Positions 53,910-63,643 of a DNA stretch of 64,000 nucleotides are shown here, one piece after another. Origin of the DNA: Alkalitalea saponilacus (GTDB lineage: Bacteria > Bacteroidota > Bacteroidia > Bacteroidales > Marinilabiliaceae); the NCBI RefSeq assembly GCF_900168165.1, contig NZ_FUYV01000014.1, positions 62,001 through 126,000 of the forward strand, written 5' to 3'. The notes beneath the pieces were generated by a model. That model was not told where the DNA came from and made no database searches. It saw nothing but the letters and a program-made list of their open reading frames with translations. Every line of letters starts with the position of its first letter. Position 1 is the stretch's first letter. Position numbers and translations under genes: made by a program.

Positions 53910-54323
53910 TTATTCGTTTATGGTTTTAATCGTGAATGTAAATGATTTGCGCATGGCTTTCCCCGCCAGCTTAATAATAAAAAAATAGGGCACCAGTACC
54001 ATTAAGGACAGGAACCCAGATAAATTTTCGTTGCCGGTTACCGTATAAGTAACAGCAAGAACAACCAATACCAAAACCACAGGCAACACATAAGCCAGTA
54101 AAGCTGCTTTTAGCCCCTGTGAATCGGTTCCTACCACCATCACATGCTGTCCGGGTTTCACATTTTCCATCGACTCAACATCGATCTCCTTCTCCTGAGA
54201 ATCGGCCATGGTACAAGCACTTTTGACATGGCATGAAGCACAGGCCGATTGGCTGACAATCTTAACTTTAATCTGATTGCCACAAACCTCTTCAACTACT
54301 CCTTCGTGTTCGATTTTTTTCAT
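53910..54323 (-). CDS. rseC: RseC/MucC-family protein, Rnf-associated
   Basis: A 137-residue RseC-family membrane protein. A cysteine-rich N-terminal part (SQSACASCHVKSACTMADSQ) precedes two transmembrane helices at about 70-90 and 97-117. Homologues sit beside rnf genes or in the rpoE-rse locus and are linked to reducing the SoxR sensor or to iron-sulfur delivery. Here it is the first gene of the rnf operon, which favours a role in assembling or maintaining the complex. Confidence 0.9.
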   Translation of the reverse strand: MKKIEHEGVVEEVCGNQIKVKIVSQSACASCHVKSACTMADSQEKEIDVESMENVKPGQHVMVVGTDSQGLKAALLAYVLPVVLVLVVLAVTYTVTGNENLSGFLSLMVLVPYFFIIKLAGKAMRKSFTFTIKTINE

Positions 54324-54557
54324 TTCAGCCTATAGTTTGATTTGGCCGTTGCAAAACAAAAGTATGTAATATGAACGATATTTTATACGTAAAAATATCA
54401 GTTTCAAGTAGTTTTTGTTTAGAATAAATAAAAATAAGAAGACGTTAAAAGATGTTACTTTCTGAATTTGAGATGATTATTTTGCAATCCAGAGATTACA
54501 AAATGCATAAAAAAATGAAATATTTATCTTTCGTTTTATTTCACGGCTGAGTGTTTC

Positions 54558-56657
54558 TCAACTAATCATCCCCCAGTTAATTTTTGCACGAGCCAGTTTG
54601 GTTAACTGGCGGTTGAGTATTTGATTATCTGGCTTCTCAAGTAATGGGTCATTCTCAAGAACCTCTTCAGCTACCTGGCGTCCCATTTGCAAAATCCGGG
54701 AATCGCGGGTGAGATTAGAGATTTTCAGGTCAAATGGCAAGCCCGACTGTTGAGTTCCTTCCAAATCACCGGGGCCACGCATTTTCATGTCTGCTTCAGC
54801 TATTTCGAAACCATCATTGGTGCGCGTCATGATTTCCATGCGCTTTCGGGTCTCCTCAGCAAGTTTAAATGAGGTCATTAATATGCAATAACTCTGTTCT
54901 GCTCCCCTGCCAACCCGGCCACGCAACTGATGAAGTTGCGACAATCCAAATCGCTCCGCGCTTTCGATAATCATGACCGACGCATTGGGCACATTTACAC
55001 CAACCTCAATCACTGTGGTAGCAACCATAATTTGAGCTTCACCTGAGGCAAAAACATGCATGGCTTTATCTTTTTCCGAAGGCTTCATACGCCCATGAAC
55101 CATCACCACTTTGCACTCCGGAAATGCTCCCTGCATATATTCATAACCTTCCGAAAGGTTTTTGAAGTCCATTTTTTCCGACTCTTCAATCAATGGATAA
55201 ACCACATACACCTGCCGTCCTTTGCTAATCTCTTCGCGTAAAAAACGATTGAGCTGGTTACGCCGGTTGTGAAAATAGTGCATGGTTTGAATTGGCTTTC
55301 GCCCCGGAGGCAGCTCGTCAATAACAGAAACTTCAAGATCGCCATAAACAGTCATAGCCAACGTACGTGGAATTGGAGTAGCGGTCATAACCAAAACATG
55401 AGGTGGATTCAGATTCTTTTTCCATAAACGCGCTCTCTGCTGCACACCAAAACGATGTTGCTCATCGATAACCACCAGGCCAAGTCGATTAAACACCACA
55501 GTGTCCTCAATTAGCGCATGTGTTCCAATAAGAATTTGTAGTTCACCACTTCGCAGTTGCTCGTCAATGCGAACACGTTCCGACTTTTTTGTGGAACCGG
55601 TGAGCAATGCCACATTCACATCTAATGCTTCTACCTGTGCAGCGATGGTTTCAAAATGCTGAGTGGCCAAAATCTCCGTAGGAGCCATCAGGCAAGCCTG
55701 AAAATCGTTATCGAGAGCAATTAGCATCACCATTAATGCCACCAGCGTTTTTCCGCTCCCCACGTCACCCTGCAAGAGACGGTTCATTTGGCGTCCGCTT
55801 CCCATGTCGTGTCGCATTTCACGGATTACACGCTTTTGCGCACCGGTCAATTCAAAAGGTAAGTGTTGGGAATAAAACTGATTCAAATATCCTCCCACTT
55901 TTGTAAAAGTATGTCCTTTTATATTGAAAGTCCGTTGATTTTTCAAGCGAAGGATGTTGAGCTGAATATAAAACAACTCTTCAAAAATAAGTCTGAACCT
56001 TGCTTTTTCAAGTGACTGATTATCGCGAGGAAAATGAATGATGCGTAATGCATCATTCAATATGGTTAAACGATATTTTTCAATAATATGAGCAGGCAGC
56101 GTTTCCGGGATTTTCCCCTTATAACTCTGAAAAAGATTATAAACCAGTTTATGAATGGCCTTGGAGTTGAGAAAATTACTTTTCATCTTCTCCGATGTGT
56201 TATAATGTGCCTGTAAACCCTGTTGAAGTAAGGTTTTAGATTCTTCAAACCTATCCATTTCGGGATGAACAATGTTGATGACTCCGTTAAAAACCGAAGG
56301 TTTTCCAAATACTATGTAAACAAAATCGCCGTTGATACTGCTTTTCACAAACTTTAATCCCTTAAACCAAACCAACTCCACGTTTCCGGTACCATCGGTA
56401 AAGTTGGCCACCATTCGCTTACCTCTTCCCTCTCCTATTGTACGCAGAGAATTAACGCGACCCTTTAATTGAATGTGCTGCATGCCGGATCTGACTTCAC
56501 TGATGGTAAAAATCCGGCTTCGGTCAACATATTTGTATGGGAAATAATAGATTAAATCTTCGTATGAAATGATACGAAGTTCTTGTTTCAGCAGGTCGGC
56601 TCGTTTTGGTCCGACTCCGGGAAGATACATAATATTTAAAGTGGACAGCTCTGTCAT
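54558..56657 (-). CDS. recG: ATP-dependent DNA helicase RecG
   Basis: A 699-residue branch-migration helicase. The N-terminal wedge OB-fold domain (about 50-170, with IRGRVNSLRTIGEG-type strands) binds forks and Holliday junctions. The helicase core has Walker A RLLQGDVGSGKTLVA, DEQH in VVIDEQHRFGVQQR, TATPIPRTLAM, and a second RecA domain with VATTVIEVGVNVPNA and QLRGRVGRG. The C-terminal block is GPGDLEGTQQSG. The ATG at 56657 is preferred to a TTG at 56669. It is divergent from the methyltransferase gene. Confidence 0.95.
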   Translation of the reverse strand: MTELSTLNIMYLPGVGPKRADLLKQELRIISYEDLIYYFPYKYVDRSRIFTISEVRSGMQHIQLKGRVNSLRTIGEGRGKRMVANFTDGTGNVELVWFKGLKFVKSSINGDFVYIVFGKPSVFNGVINIVHPEMDRFEESKTLLQQGLQAHYNTSEKMKSNFLNSKAIHKLVYNLFQSYKGKIPETLPAHIIEKYRLTILNDALRIIHFPRDNQSLEKARFRLIFEELFYIQLNILRLKNQRTFNIKGHTFTKVGGYLNQFYSQHLPFELTGAQKRVIREMRHDMGSGRQMNRLLQGDVGSGKTLVALMVMLIALDNDFQACLMAPTEILATQHFETIAAQVEALDVNVALLTGSTKKSERVRIDEQLRSGELQILIGTHALIEDTVVFNRLGLVVIDEQHRFGVQQRARLWKKNLNPPHVLVMTATPIPRTLAMTVYGDLEVSVIDELPPGRKPIQTMHYFHNRRNQLNRFLREEISKGRQVYVVYPLIEESEKMDFKNLSEGYEYMQGAFPECKVVMVHGRMKPSEKDKAMHVFASGEAQIMVATTVIEVGVNVPNASVMIIESAERFGLSQLHQLRGRVGRGAEQSYCILMTSFKLAEETRKRMEIMTRTNDGFEIAEADMKMRGPGDLEGTQQSGLPFDLKISNLTRDSRILQMGRQVAEEVLENDPLLEKPDNQILNRQLTKLARAKINWGMIS

Positions 56658-56784
56658 GACAAGATTCAAAAATAGTGCAAAGCTTTGAGGCTACCAAGCA
56701 TTCCAACAAACATGAGCGTTATCACCAACAAAAAAAGTCTGTAGTACGGTAAAATGGCTATATTTACCCAAAATTTTCAGAAAA

Positions 56785-57573
56785 GTGAACTGGTTTCAGA
56801 TAAAACGACACATACCATACCTTCTTGCTCCCAACCACTGGAAGGGACACGGCATACATTCGCCTTTTGTTTTTGATTTGGTTGGAAACCTGATGCAGGA
56901 GAAGCATCCCTATTACAGCTTTGTAAAAATCAATGCATGGCGCATTGCTCTTTTAAAAAGCAGCCACTCCATTGAGGTTAAAGATTTGGGAGCCGGTTCA
57001 TCGGTTACAAAACGCAGAAAAAGGAAAATTGCCGACATAGCCAAAAACTCCTCCACACCGGCCAAATATGGAGAATTGATGTTCAGGTTGGTTTCAAGAT
57101 TTAAACCCGCAAACATTCTTGAGTTGGGAACCTCATTAGGCATTGGAACCCTTTATTTGGCCATGCCTGATAAATCGTCAAAAGTAATTACCATTGAAGG
57201 ATGTCCGAAAACAGCAAAAATTGCACAGCAAACCTTTGACAGAATGGAGGCTGTAAACGTAAATATCATCAATGGAAACATTGATGATGCATTACCCGAA
57301 ACCATCCATTCGCTGGAAACGCTCGATTTTGTCTATTTTGACGGAAATCATAAAAAAGAAGCGACCCTAAAATACTTTAATCTCTGTTTGGAAAAAATCA
57401 ACAACAATTCCATTTTTGTTTTTGACGACATACATTGGTCAAAAGAGATGGAAGAAGCGTGGGGAAAAATCATTGCACATCCTGAAGTAACTGTTTCCGT
57501 TGATATATTCAGAATGGGACTGGTTTTCTTCAGGAAAGAAAACCAGAAAGAGCATTTTACAGTACGATTCTGA
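56785..57573 (+). CDS. Class I SAM-dependent methyltransferase
   Basis: A 262-residue Rossmann-fold methyltransferase. The N-terminus has YLLAPNHWKGHGIHSPFVFDLV. Motif I is NILELGTSLGIGTLYLA, followed by VITIEGCPKTAKIAQQ, the DFVYFDGNHKKEATLKYF region and VFDDIHWSKEMEEAW, a layout like O-methyltransferases acting on small molecules. The start is GTG at 56785; the ATG at 56754 is in another frame. It is 71 bases before the ABC ATPase gene. Substrate unknown. Confidence 0.85.
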   Translation: MNWFQIKRHIPYLLAPNHWKGHGIHSPFVFDLVGNLMQEKHPYYSFVKINAWRIALLKSSHSIEVKDLGAGSSVTKRRKRKIADIAKNSSTPAKYGELMFRLVSRFKPANILELGTSLGIGTLYLAMPDKSSKVITIEGCPKTAKIAQQTFDRMEAVNVNIINGNIDDALPETIHSLETLDFVYFDGNHKKEATLKYFNLCLEKINNNSIFVFDDIHWSKEMEEAWGKIIAHPEVTVSVDIFRMGLVFFRKENQKEHFTVRF

Positions 57574-57644
57574 ATCTCTTATAAACTTCGTTAAACCAAA
57601 TAGCCAAAAGCCTGTCAAAACAGAAAGATTAAAACAAAGCAAAC

Positions 57645-58352
57645 ATGTCGAAATACGTAATTGAGATTGAGAACATAGAGAAAAACTACCAGGTAGGCAC
57701 ACAGGTAGTACGTGCGTTAAGAGGAGTTACAACTAAAATTGAAAGAGGCGATTACGTGGCAATTATGGGGCCATCCGGTTCAGGAAAATCAACCCTGATG
57801 AATATCATTGGAGCATTGGATACCCCATCGGCCGGAACTTATATCCTCAACAACCATAATGTAAGTCAACTTACCGATGACCATTTGGCCGAAATCAGAA
57901 ACCGGGAAATTGGCTTCGTATTCCAGACTTTTAACCTACTTCATCAATATTCTGCATTGGAAAATGTAATGTTGCCGTTGGTTTATGGCGGTGTTCCAAA
58001 GGCAGAACGAATAGAAAAAGCCAAAGAAGCTCTTTCAAAAGTGGGTCTTGAAGACCGGATGACGCATAAGCCCAATGAACTATCGGGAGGACAAAGACAA
58101 CGGGTAGCGGTTGCCAGAGCACTGATTAACAACCCGTCCATTATTTTGGCCGATGAGCCAACCGGAAACCTCGATTCAAAAACTTCAATTGATATTATGC
58201 GACTTTTCAATGAAATACATTCAGGCGGTAACACCATCATACTGGTAACGCACGAAGAAGACATTGCTCAACATGCACACCGGATTTTACGTTTTAGAGA
58301 TGGAGAAATAGAACGAGATGAACGAAATGCAGACATAACTGCAATGGTATAA
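57645..58352 (+). CDS. ABC transporter ATPase of the LolD/MacB type
   Basis: A 235-residue ATPase with Walker [14 protein letters not shown]-loop [10 protein letters not shown], signature [15 protein letters not shown], Walker [14 protein letters not shown] and an H-loop VTHEED. It belongs to the LolD/MacB/FtsE group, which works with FtsX-type permeases on lipoprotein release or efflux. No permease gene lies next to it, so its partner is encoded elsewhere. A strong terminator follows directly at 58360. Confidence 0.92.
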   Translation: MSKYVIEIENIEKNYQVGTQVVRALRGVTTKIERGDYVAIMGPSGSGKSTLMNIIGALDTPSAGTYILNNHNVSQLTDDHLAEIRNREIGFVFQTFNLLHQYSALENVMLPLVYGGVPKAERIEKAKEALSKVGLEDRMTHKPNELSGGQRQRVAVARALINNPSIILADEPTGNLDSKTSIDIMRLFNEIHSGGNTIILVTHEEDIAQHAHRILRFRDGEIERDERNADITAMV

Positions 58353-58359
58353 AAACAAA

Positions 58360-58385
58360 AAAAAGGGTTCGTGAGAACCCTTTTT
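58360..58385 (+). terminator. Rho-independent terminator after the ABC ATPase gene
   Basis: AAAAAGGGTTC (58360-58370) and GAACCCTTTTT (58375-58385) form an 11-bp stem with a GTGA loop and a following T-run. It begins 8 bases after the stop codon and is the clearest canonical terminator in the window. Confidence 0.9.
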
Positions 58386-58494
58386 CATTTATGGTTGTTA
58401 TATTGTTTTCTGAAAATGCAGAGATTTCAATTTGAAATGACATAGAAAGGATGCACCCGTTTCGGGTCGATTAATAGTGAAACAATATAAACAT

Positions 58495-59061
58495 ATGAAA
58501 AAAAGTTTAGTATATACCAAAACAGGCGACAAAGGATCAACGGGATTAATAGGTGGCACCAGAGTTTCTAAAAATGATTACCGATTAGAAGCCTACGGAA
58601 CTGTGGATGAGTTAAATTCAAACATAGGAATGATACGCTCATACCCGATTGACCAGGAATCCATCGATTCCATCATCAGAATTCAGCGCCAGCTTTTTAC
58701 CATAGGTTCATACCTGGCAACCGATGAGTCAGTTTCAGACTTACGCACAAAACTGAAAACCGAGGAAGCAGAGATAGAGTTCATGGAACTTGAAATGGAT
58801 AAGATGGAATCAAAGCTGCCTCCTTTATCCAATTTCGTTCTTCCGGGCGGGCATCCCGCAGTGGCTCAATGTCATATCTGCCGCACCATTTGCCGACGAG
58901 CAGAGCGAAGAATCATCACCATGCAATCTCAAACAACTGTTGACGAATGGGTTATTAGGTACGTCAATCGTTTATCTGACTATTTCTTTGTTTTATCGCG
59001 CCATTTAACGAATTATTTCCAAATAAATGAAATTCCATGGGTTTCTGGCTTGTATGATTGA
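58495..59061 (+). CDS. PduO-type cob(I)alamin adenosyltransferase
   Basis: A 188-residue enzyme that attaches an adenosyl group to reduced cobalamin, giving coenzyme B12. Family hallmarks are the N-terminal ATP-binding YTKTGDKGSTGLIGG, then RLEAYGTVDELNSNIG, and the C-terminal RTICRRAERRIITM, and IRYVNRLSDYFFVLSR motifs. The ATG at 58495 starts just before the ATP-binding motif; a GTG at 58477 would add six residues. No cobalamin riboswitch was recognised upstream. Confidence 0.93.
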   Translation: MKKSLVYTKTGDKGSTGLIGGTRVSKNDYRLEAYGTVDELNSNIGMIRSYPIDQESIDSIIRIQRQLFTIGSYLATDESVSDLRTKLKTEEAEIEFMELEMDKMESKLPPLSNFVLPGGHPAVAQCHICRTICRRAERRIITMQSQTTVDEWVIRYVNRLSDYFFVLSRHLTNYFQINEIPWVSGLYD

Positions 59062-59126
59062 TTTTTTTTTATAATTTCGCCGAAAAGAAGAAAAATCTTA
59101 GATCATAACCATAAAAAACAATCCCT

Positions 59127-59348
59127 ATGTATTGGACTCTTGAATTAGCTGCGAAGCTCGAAGATGCACCATGGCCGGCCTCTAAAGATGAATTGATTGA
59201 TTTTGCCATTCGATCAGGCGCACCTCTTGAGGTGATTGAGAATCTTCAGGAAATTGAGGACGAAGGAGAAATATACGAAAGTATTGAGGATATTTGGCCG
59301 GATTATCCAAGTAAAGATGACTTCTTCTTTAACGAAGATGAATATTAG
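59127..59348 (+). CDS. Small acidic DUF2795-type protein
   Basis: A 73-residue acidic protein with a compact N-terminal part (WTLELAAKLEDAPWPASKDELIDFAIRSG, in pieces) and a very acidic tail (WPDYPSKDDFFFNEDEY). It matches the DUF2795 family, in which the function is unknown. It is 65 bases after the adenosyltransferase gene, probably with its own promoter. Confidence 0.8.
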   Translation: MYWTLELAAKLEDAPWPASKDELIDFAIRSGAPLEVIENLQEIEDEGEIYESIEDIWPDYPSKDDFFFNEDEY

Positions 59349-59498
59349 ATTAATTCCGAATTATTTATATTTGTTGTCCGCCTGATTTTTAAGGAACTAC
59401 TCAATATATAATACTTAATTCGGACAAAAAGGAAATACGGTTAAGAAAAAATGAGAATTCAAAGGCATGAGTCCTTTACTTTTGTCTCCGTATAAAAC

Positions 59499-59527
59499 AC
59501 AAAAAAGCTACCACCAGGTAGCTTTTT
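59499..59527. terminator. Bidirectional terminator between the DUF2795 and OstA genes
   Basis: GCTACC-ACCA-GGTAGC is flanked by A5 on the left and T6 on the right, so the hairpin has a U-tract on both strands. It lies between two convergent genes, ending both the DUF2795 transcript and the minus-strand ostA transcript whose stop is at 59531. Confidence 0.85.
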
Positions 59528-59530
59528 TAT

Positions 59531-61114
59531 TTATCGTGAAGGGATATTTCTGTCGAAAAGAAAATCATCATAATTAACCCGGCCCTCTTGAACTGGCGGA
59601 GCATCATGAATAAAAATATCCTCCTTCCTTTTAGGGCGGTAATCCTCCAGCCATCTGAAACCACTTAAGCGTTTTGCATCGGGAGAAACTAAGGCAGGAG
59701 GATTCAGATTTCCGGCAGGTTGTCGACGCAAAATAATCCCTGTTACCTGCTGATCTTCAAGCAAGATGGTCATATTGCTTGACTCTGCTCTGTTCATTCC
59801 TATCACTACATCATCCTCTTTTGGATAATATATGGTTTGCCCGTTCCCATCCACATCTATACGGTAAAGCTGATTATCACGAATATGCCCAACCATGTGG
59901 TTTCCCTTAATCTGATTATATCCAATGGTATCTTCAGGAGCAATAACAAAGGCATTGTTAATCAACTCAGTTTTATACAACGCATTATTTCTGGTAAAAA
60001 GTCTGATGATATCTGCACTCATCTGATTTCCCATAGCCCACAGAACAGGGTCAATATAAAAACTATTGATTGAATCCCGAAGATCGTAAACCATAGAATC
60101 GCATCGTCCCTGAAAATCCTCCCTGAAAAATTTCACATTGCGGTAAGCTCTGATAATTTGAAGTTCTGTATCCGGAATGGGGTCAGCACGTAAAGTGTCG
60201 GCATGCAGATAGAGAGTATCATTCTGATGAATCTGTTTCAGCACGGCTCTTTTCGTTGCCAGTGCCTCCTTTGTCAGCTCATTATAAAAACCATAATCAC
60301 CAGTAATAATAATGTGATTGGTGGTATCCTGTAGAAACATATTTGAAAATACCTCTCCAAACCCACTGTTACGGTCATAAAAAATAGTGTCGCCTGAAAG
60401 GAACTGCTCCTCGCCTTTGATCCATCCATTTTTTTCCAGACGGGCTACATCATTTTGAGTGTCGTAAAAACCGGCTTCAGCATAAATGATATTCCTCTCG
60501 CTTTCGATGGTGGTTGGGCCGGTAATTTTAACAATCTCGGTTAACGTGTAGTAGACAAGAGTATCTGAATACATGAAGTACTCAGGGTTGGTTACGACCA
60601 CATCTTTCTGAAAATGAGCCTCCTCTGTGCGGGGATAATAATAACCATAAACACTTTCCAAGATGTTATCTCCACTCTCTATCAGTCCTCCATTAAAATA
60701 ATATGCCACATCATTGCGACGATCATAATCGAGATGCTCTGTTCGCAAAACAACATCATTGTTTACCAGACGTACGTTTTCTCGTATCATAGCAATATCG
60801 GTATCTCCATGGTAATGGAGAATATTTCCGTAAAGATGAATAGAGTCGTCCTGAATAATATGAATGGAGCCATAGGCGTGCATTTTATTTTCAGCGCGAT
60901 GAAAGAATGCACTATCACAATGCATCAAGGTGTTATGATGGCGAAACCGTACATTGCCAAAAAGAGCCTGAACGTTTCTTCCGAAACGTTCAGAACCTTC
61001 CATATAATCTGCATGTTCAATATTAATAACAGTCCTTCCGGGTTGCTCCTGAGCTGTTAACAAGCCAAGCCAGAGAACTGCGATAAGAATAAAAAATATA
61101 TGCCTGGCCTTCAT
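59531..61114 (-). CDS. OstA/LptA-like periplasmic protein
   Basis: A 527-residue exported protein with a signal peptide (about 1-21). Most of it is repeated beta strands of the OstA/LptA type, with units such as NVRFRHHNTLMHCDSAFFHR, IHLYGNILHYHGDTDIAMI and DVARLEKNGWIKGEEQFLSGD. Such proteins stack into the bridge that moves lipopolysaccharide from the inner to the outer membrane, and this length is typical of the Bacteroidota version. It is downstream of the SurA-like genes, which fits an outer-membrane biogenesis cluster, although 239 bases separate it from them. Confidence 0.88.
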   Translation of the reverse strand: MKARHIFFILIAVLWLGLLTAQEQPGRTVINIEHADYMEGSERFGRNVQALFGNVRFRHHNTLMHCDSAFFHRAENKMHAYGSIHIIQDDSIHLYGNILHYHGDTDIAMIRENVRLVNNDVVLRTEHLDYDRRNDVAYYFNGGLIESGDNILESVYGYYYPRTEEAHFQKDVVVTNPEYFMYSDTLVYYTLTEIVKITGPTTIESERNIIYAEAGFYDTQNDVARLEKNGWIKGEEQFLSGDTIFYDRNSGFGEVFSNMFLQDTTNHIIITGDYGFYNELTKEALATKRAVLKQIHQNDTLYLHADTLRADPIPDTELQIIRAYRNVKFFREDFQGRCDSMVYDLRDSINSFYIDPVLWAMGNQMSADIIRLFTRNNALYKTELINNAFVIAPEDTIGYNQIKGNHMVGHIRDNQLYRIDVDGNGQTIYYPKEDDVVIGMNRAESSNMTILLEDQQVTGIILRRQPAGNLNPPALVSPDAKRLSGFRWLEDYRPKRKEDIFIHDAPPVQEGRVNYDDFLFDRNIPSR

Positions 61115-61353
61115 CGTAATAGATCCTCAGACTTTTAGATAATTAGAAACAAGTTACGAGCATATCTTCAATTTTCAGCAGATTGCACATCAAACAGAGG
61201 CATGATTTACATCATTAAAATGTATGAATCCTGTTTAAATATCCAAATACCACAAGAGTGCAAAAATACAACTCTGCTTCTTGGTTTAGATTTTTGATCA
61301 CTCTAAAAATCCACGGAACACAAATTCATTACCTGCTCCTATAATCCCCAAAA

Positions 61354-62709
61354 CTATTTAACCCATCCCTTATGTTCAAACTGACAGTTGATCCAATTCG
61401 GACTAATGGTGATATAAGTCTCTCTTTGTCGGCGAATGATCCAATCAATAAATGCCTCCTCACGTTTTTGGTTTTCAAGCATGGTTTGGAGCAACTGATA
61501 ATCGTCCCTGATGTTAGCCCTATGTGATTCCGTTCTGGATTTCAAGCGTACAACGGCAAAATAGTTCTTTCCAAGACGTTCGTTCATCAACTCGAAAGCG
61601 CTGGTCACGTCACCAACTTCCATTCTTTCTAGTTGTCGGGCAATGGCTGGAAGAATATGCTGAATTTCAAATTTTGTGGATTGGTTTCTGGGGTTAATCA
61701 TTACACCTCCATTCAATCTGGTCTCCTTGTCCATGGAATGAAACAAAGCTGCTTCTTCAAAAGATATTTTCTCTTCTCTGATTAAATTTGCAATAGAATC
61801 GGCTTTCTGCCTAGCTTTGGACACCTCATCTGCTGAGGCACGTGGGCGTAATAAAATATGGCGGACATTAATCCTGTCACCTTGCCGCTCAATCAATTGA
61901 ATGATATGGTATCCAAACTCAGTTTCAACAATCTGACTTACCCTATTAGGATCCTGTAAGGTAAAGGCAACCCTGGCAAATTCAGGAACAAGCTCTGCCC
62001 TTGTCATATATCCCAACTCACCGCCTCTTGCTGCACTCATCTGATCCTCTGAAAACAAAACTGCAAGAGTAGCAAAATCTCTTCCTTCATTAATCTGTCG
62101 CTGGAAATCACGCAGGCGAGTTTTAATACGTTCCTCTTCATCAATGGAAACCTGTGGTTCAACAGATATTTTTTGAATTTCGAATTGAGCTGGTACCATT
62201 GGAAGACTATCTTCAGGCATGCGTCGGTAAAATGCACGTACTTCGGCAGGTGTTACACGAACATCATCGGTGATGATTCCCTGCATTTGTTGCGTCAGCA
62301 TCTGGTTTCGTACCAAAACCCTTTGTTCCCTTCTGATCTGATGCAAGGGCTTATTGAGCCATTCCTCAAGTCTCTCCCTGGATCCGGCACGATTTATAAA
62401 CTCATTAATCTGTCTGTCAACGTTACTAATCACCATGTTTTCACTAACATCAACACTATCAATTTTTGCCTGTTCAAGCAAAAGATTTTGAAGAAGAAGC
62501 TGTTCAAAAATGTGGCACTTCATATCTCCCGGGAAAGTTACACCCTGCATTCGAGCTTGTTGATACTGGTACTCAACATCTGATCTTAAAACAGGGTTAT
62601 CACCCACAACGGCGATTACTTCATCAATAACATTGGATTGAGACTTCAGAGAAGAGATTCCAAGTATTAATACAACTAATAGTAAAAAACAACGATTCAG
62701 TACAGACAT
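61354..62709 (-). CDS. surA: SurA-like periplasmic peptidyl-prolyl isomerase
   Basis: A 451-residue chaperone with a signal peptide (about 1-23). The N-terminal SurA chaperone domain (about 25-165, VIDEVIAVVGDNPVLRSDV) is followed by two parvulin domains (about 172-275 and 280-385) with FEIQKISVEPQ, GGELGYMTRAELVPEFARVAF and VRHILLRPRASADE. It helps fold outer-membrane proteins, and SusC-type barrels would be clients. It is 31 bases after the next upstream chaperone gene. Confidence 0.93.
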   Translation of the reverse strand: MSVLNRCFLLLVVLILGISSLKSQSNVIDEVIAVVGDNPVLRSDVEYQYQQARMQGVTFPGDMKCHIFEQLLLQNLLLEQAKIDSVDVSENMVISNVDRQINEFINRAGSRERLEEWLNKPLHQIRREQRVLVRNQMLTQQMQGIITDDVRVTPAEVRAFYRRMPEDSLPMVPAQFEIQKISVEPQVSIDEEERIKTRLRDFQRQINEGRDFATLAVLFSEDQMSAARGGELGYMTRAELVPEFARVAFTLQDPNRVSQIVETEFGYHIIQLIERQGDRINVRHILLRPRASADEVSKARQKADSIANLIREEKISFEEAALFHSMDKETRLNGGVMINPRNQSTKFEIQHILPAIARQLERMEVGDVTSAFELMNERLGKNYFAVVRLKSRTESHRANIRDDYQLLQTMLENQKREEAFIDWIIRRQRETYITISPNWINCQFEHKGWVK

Positions 62710-62740
62710 GTTCTGGTTTTTGCGTTCAAAATTAAATAAA

Positions 62741-63592
62741 CTAATGAAAACTAACGATTTTTTCTCTTAATGCTTCGTCATATAAATCCTGTCCCAATTG
62801 TTGCAGAAACTCTACTCGCTTCTTATTCAACAATATGGCCTTTATCCGGTCTTCGACAAATCCAAGCGGAGCAGTGCTTCCGGCCAGTTTATAATCATAA
62901 ACTGCCAGATAGTAATTATACTGAGAATCTGAAGTTTCATAATGTCTGGAAAACCTCAGAAATCTTTCTTCATTTACAATAGGTTCAGGAAGGTTAAAAT
63001 TAATTCGGCTAAAAGGAATCCAGTTTTCAATAAACTGGTCATATTTTCGTGCATACTGAAACGAATATGCCTCCATGTTAACTATATCCTCCCCTGTTCC
63101 TGATCGGTACCACCTTCTTAACTGATCCTGATTTGGCGCATTAATTGGCACCTTAATAAAAACCCCTTGTATAATATTTTCATGCAACCGAAAGTTATCT
63201 CGCATTGAATTATAATACTCCTCTATTTCGCGACTGGTTACCATGGGGGAGTGCTTTTGATCAAGCATTTTTTGCTGGTATAAATGAACCAATAAGGAAG
63301 TCCTGTATTCTTCAAGTAATTGCTCTACGTTTTTTTCATCGGATGTTAAGTTCAATTCGGCTTGACGCAACATTAGCCTGTTACGAATCCATCGTCCAAT
63401 GAAATCCTCCGCTATGGCCATACTGTCCTGTGGACTGATGTTATCGGGAACTGCAGCCTGCAATTCCCCCCTTGTGAGTGAAACTCCACCTACGGTAACA
63501 ATCGGCTTGCTATCGGGGCCGTTTTCTGTGGTTCCACATCCGAAAACCAACAGAATTAAAAATGATAACTTTATAATGTTCGATATCTTCAT
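62741..63592 (-). CDS. SurA-like lipoprotein without a clear parvulin domain
   Basis: A 283-residue lipoprotein with signal LSFLILLVFGC (Cys19). A SurA N-terminal-like helical region follows (TVGGVSLTRGELQAAVP, RNRLMLRQAELNL), with EIEEYYNSMRDNFRLHENIIQGVFIKVP in pieces. The rest does not show the conserved parvulin active-site pattern, so it may be a chaperone only. The ATG at 63592 starts the signal peptide; an ATG at 63625 adds 11 residues. It lies between two other SurA-like genes. Confidence 0.8.
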   Translation of the reverse strand: MKISNIIKLSFLILLVFGCGTTENGPDSKPIVTVGGVSLTRGELQAAVPDNISPQDSMAIAEDFIGRWIRNRLMLRQAELNLTSDEKNVEQLLEEYRTSLLVHLYQQKMLDQKHSPMVTSREIEEYYNSMRDNFRLHENIIQGVFIKVPINAPNQDQLRRWYRSGTGEDIVNMEAYSFQYARKYDQFIENWIPFSRINFNLPEPIVNEERFLRFSRHYETSDSQYNYYLAVYDYKLAGSTAPLGFVEDRIKAILLNKKRVEFLQQLGQDLYDEALREKIVSFH

Positions 63593-63643
63593 AACTATTC
63601 CCTTTGCCGGGGGTACATTTTGCATAAAAACCTGAAGATTCTT

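Noticed and set aside
58386-58494. Cobalamin riboswitch before the adenosyltransferase gene
   Set aside because: The gap is only about 110 bases and no B12-box-like sequence is visible.
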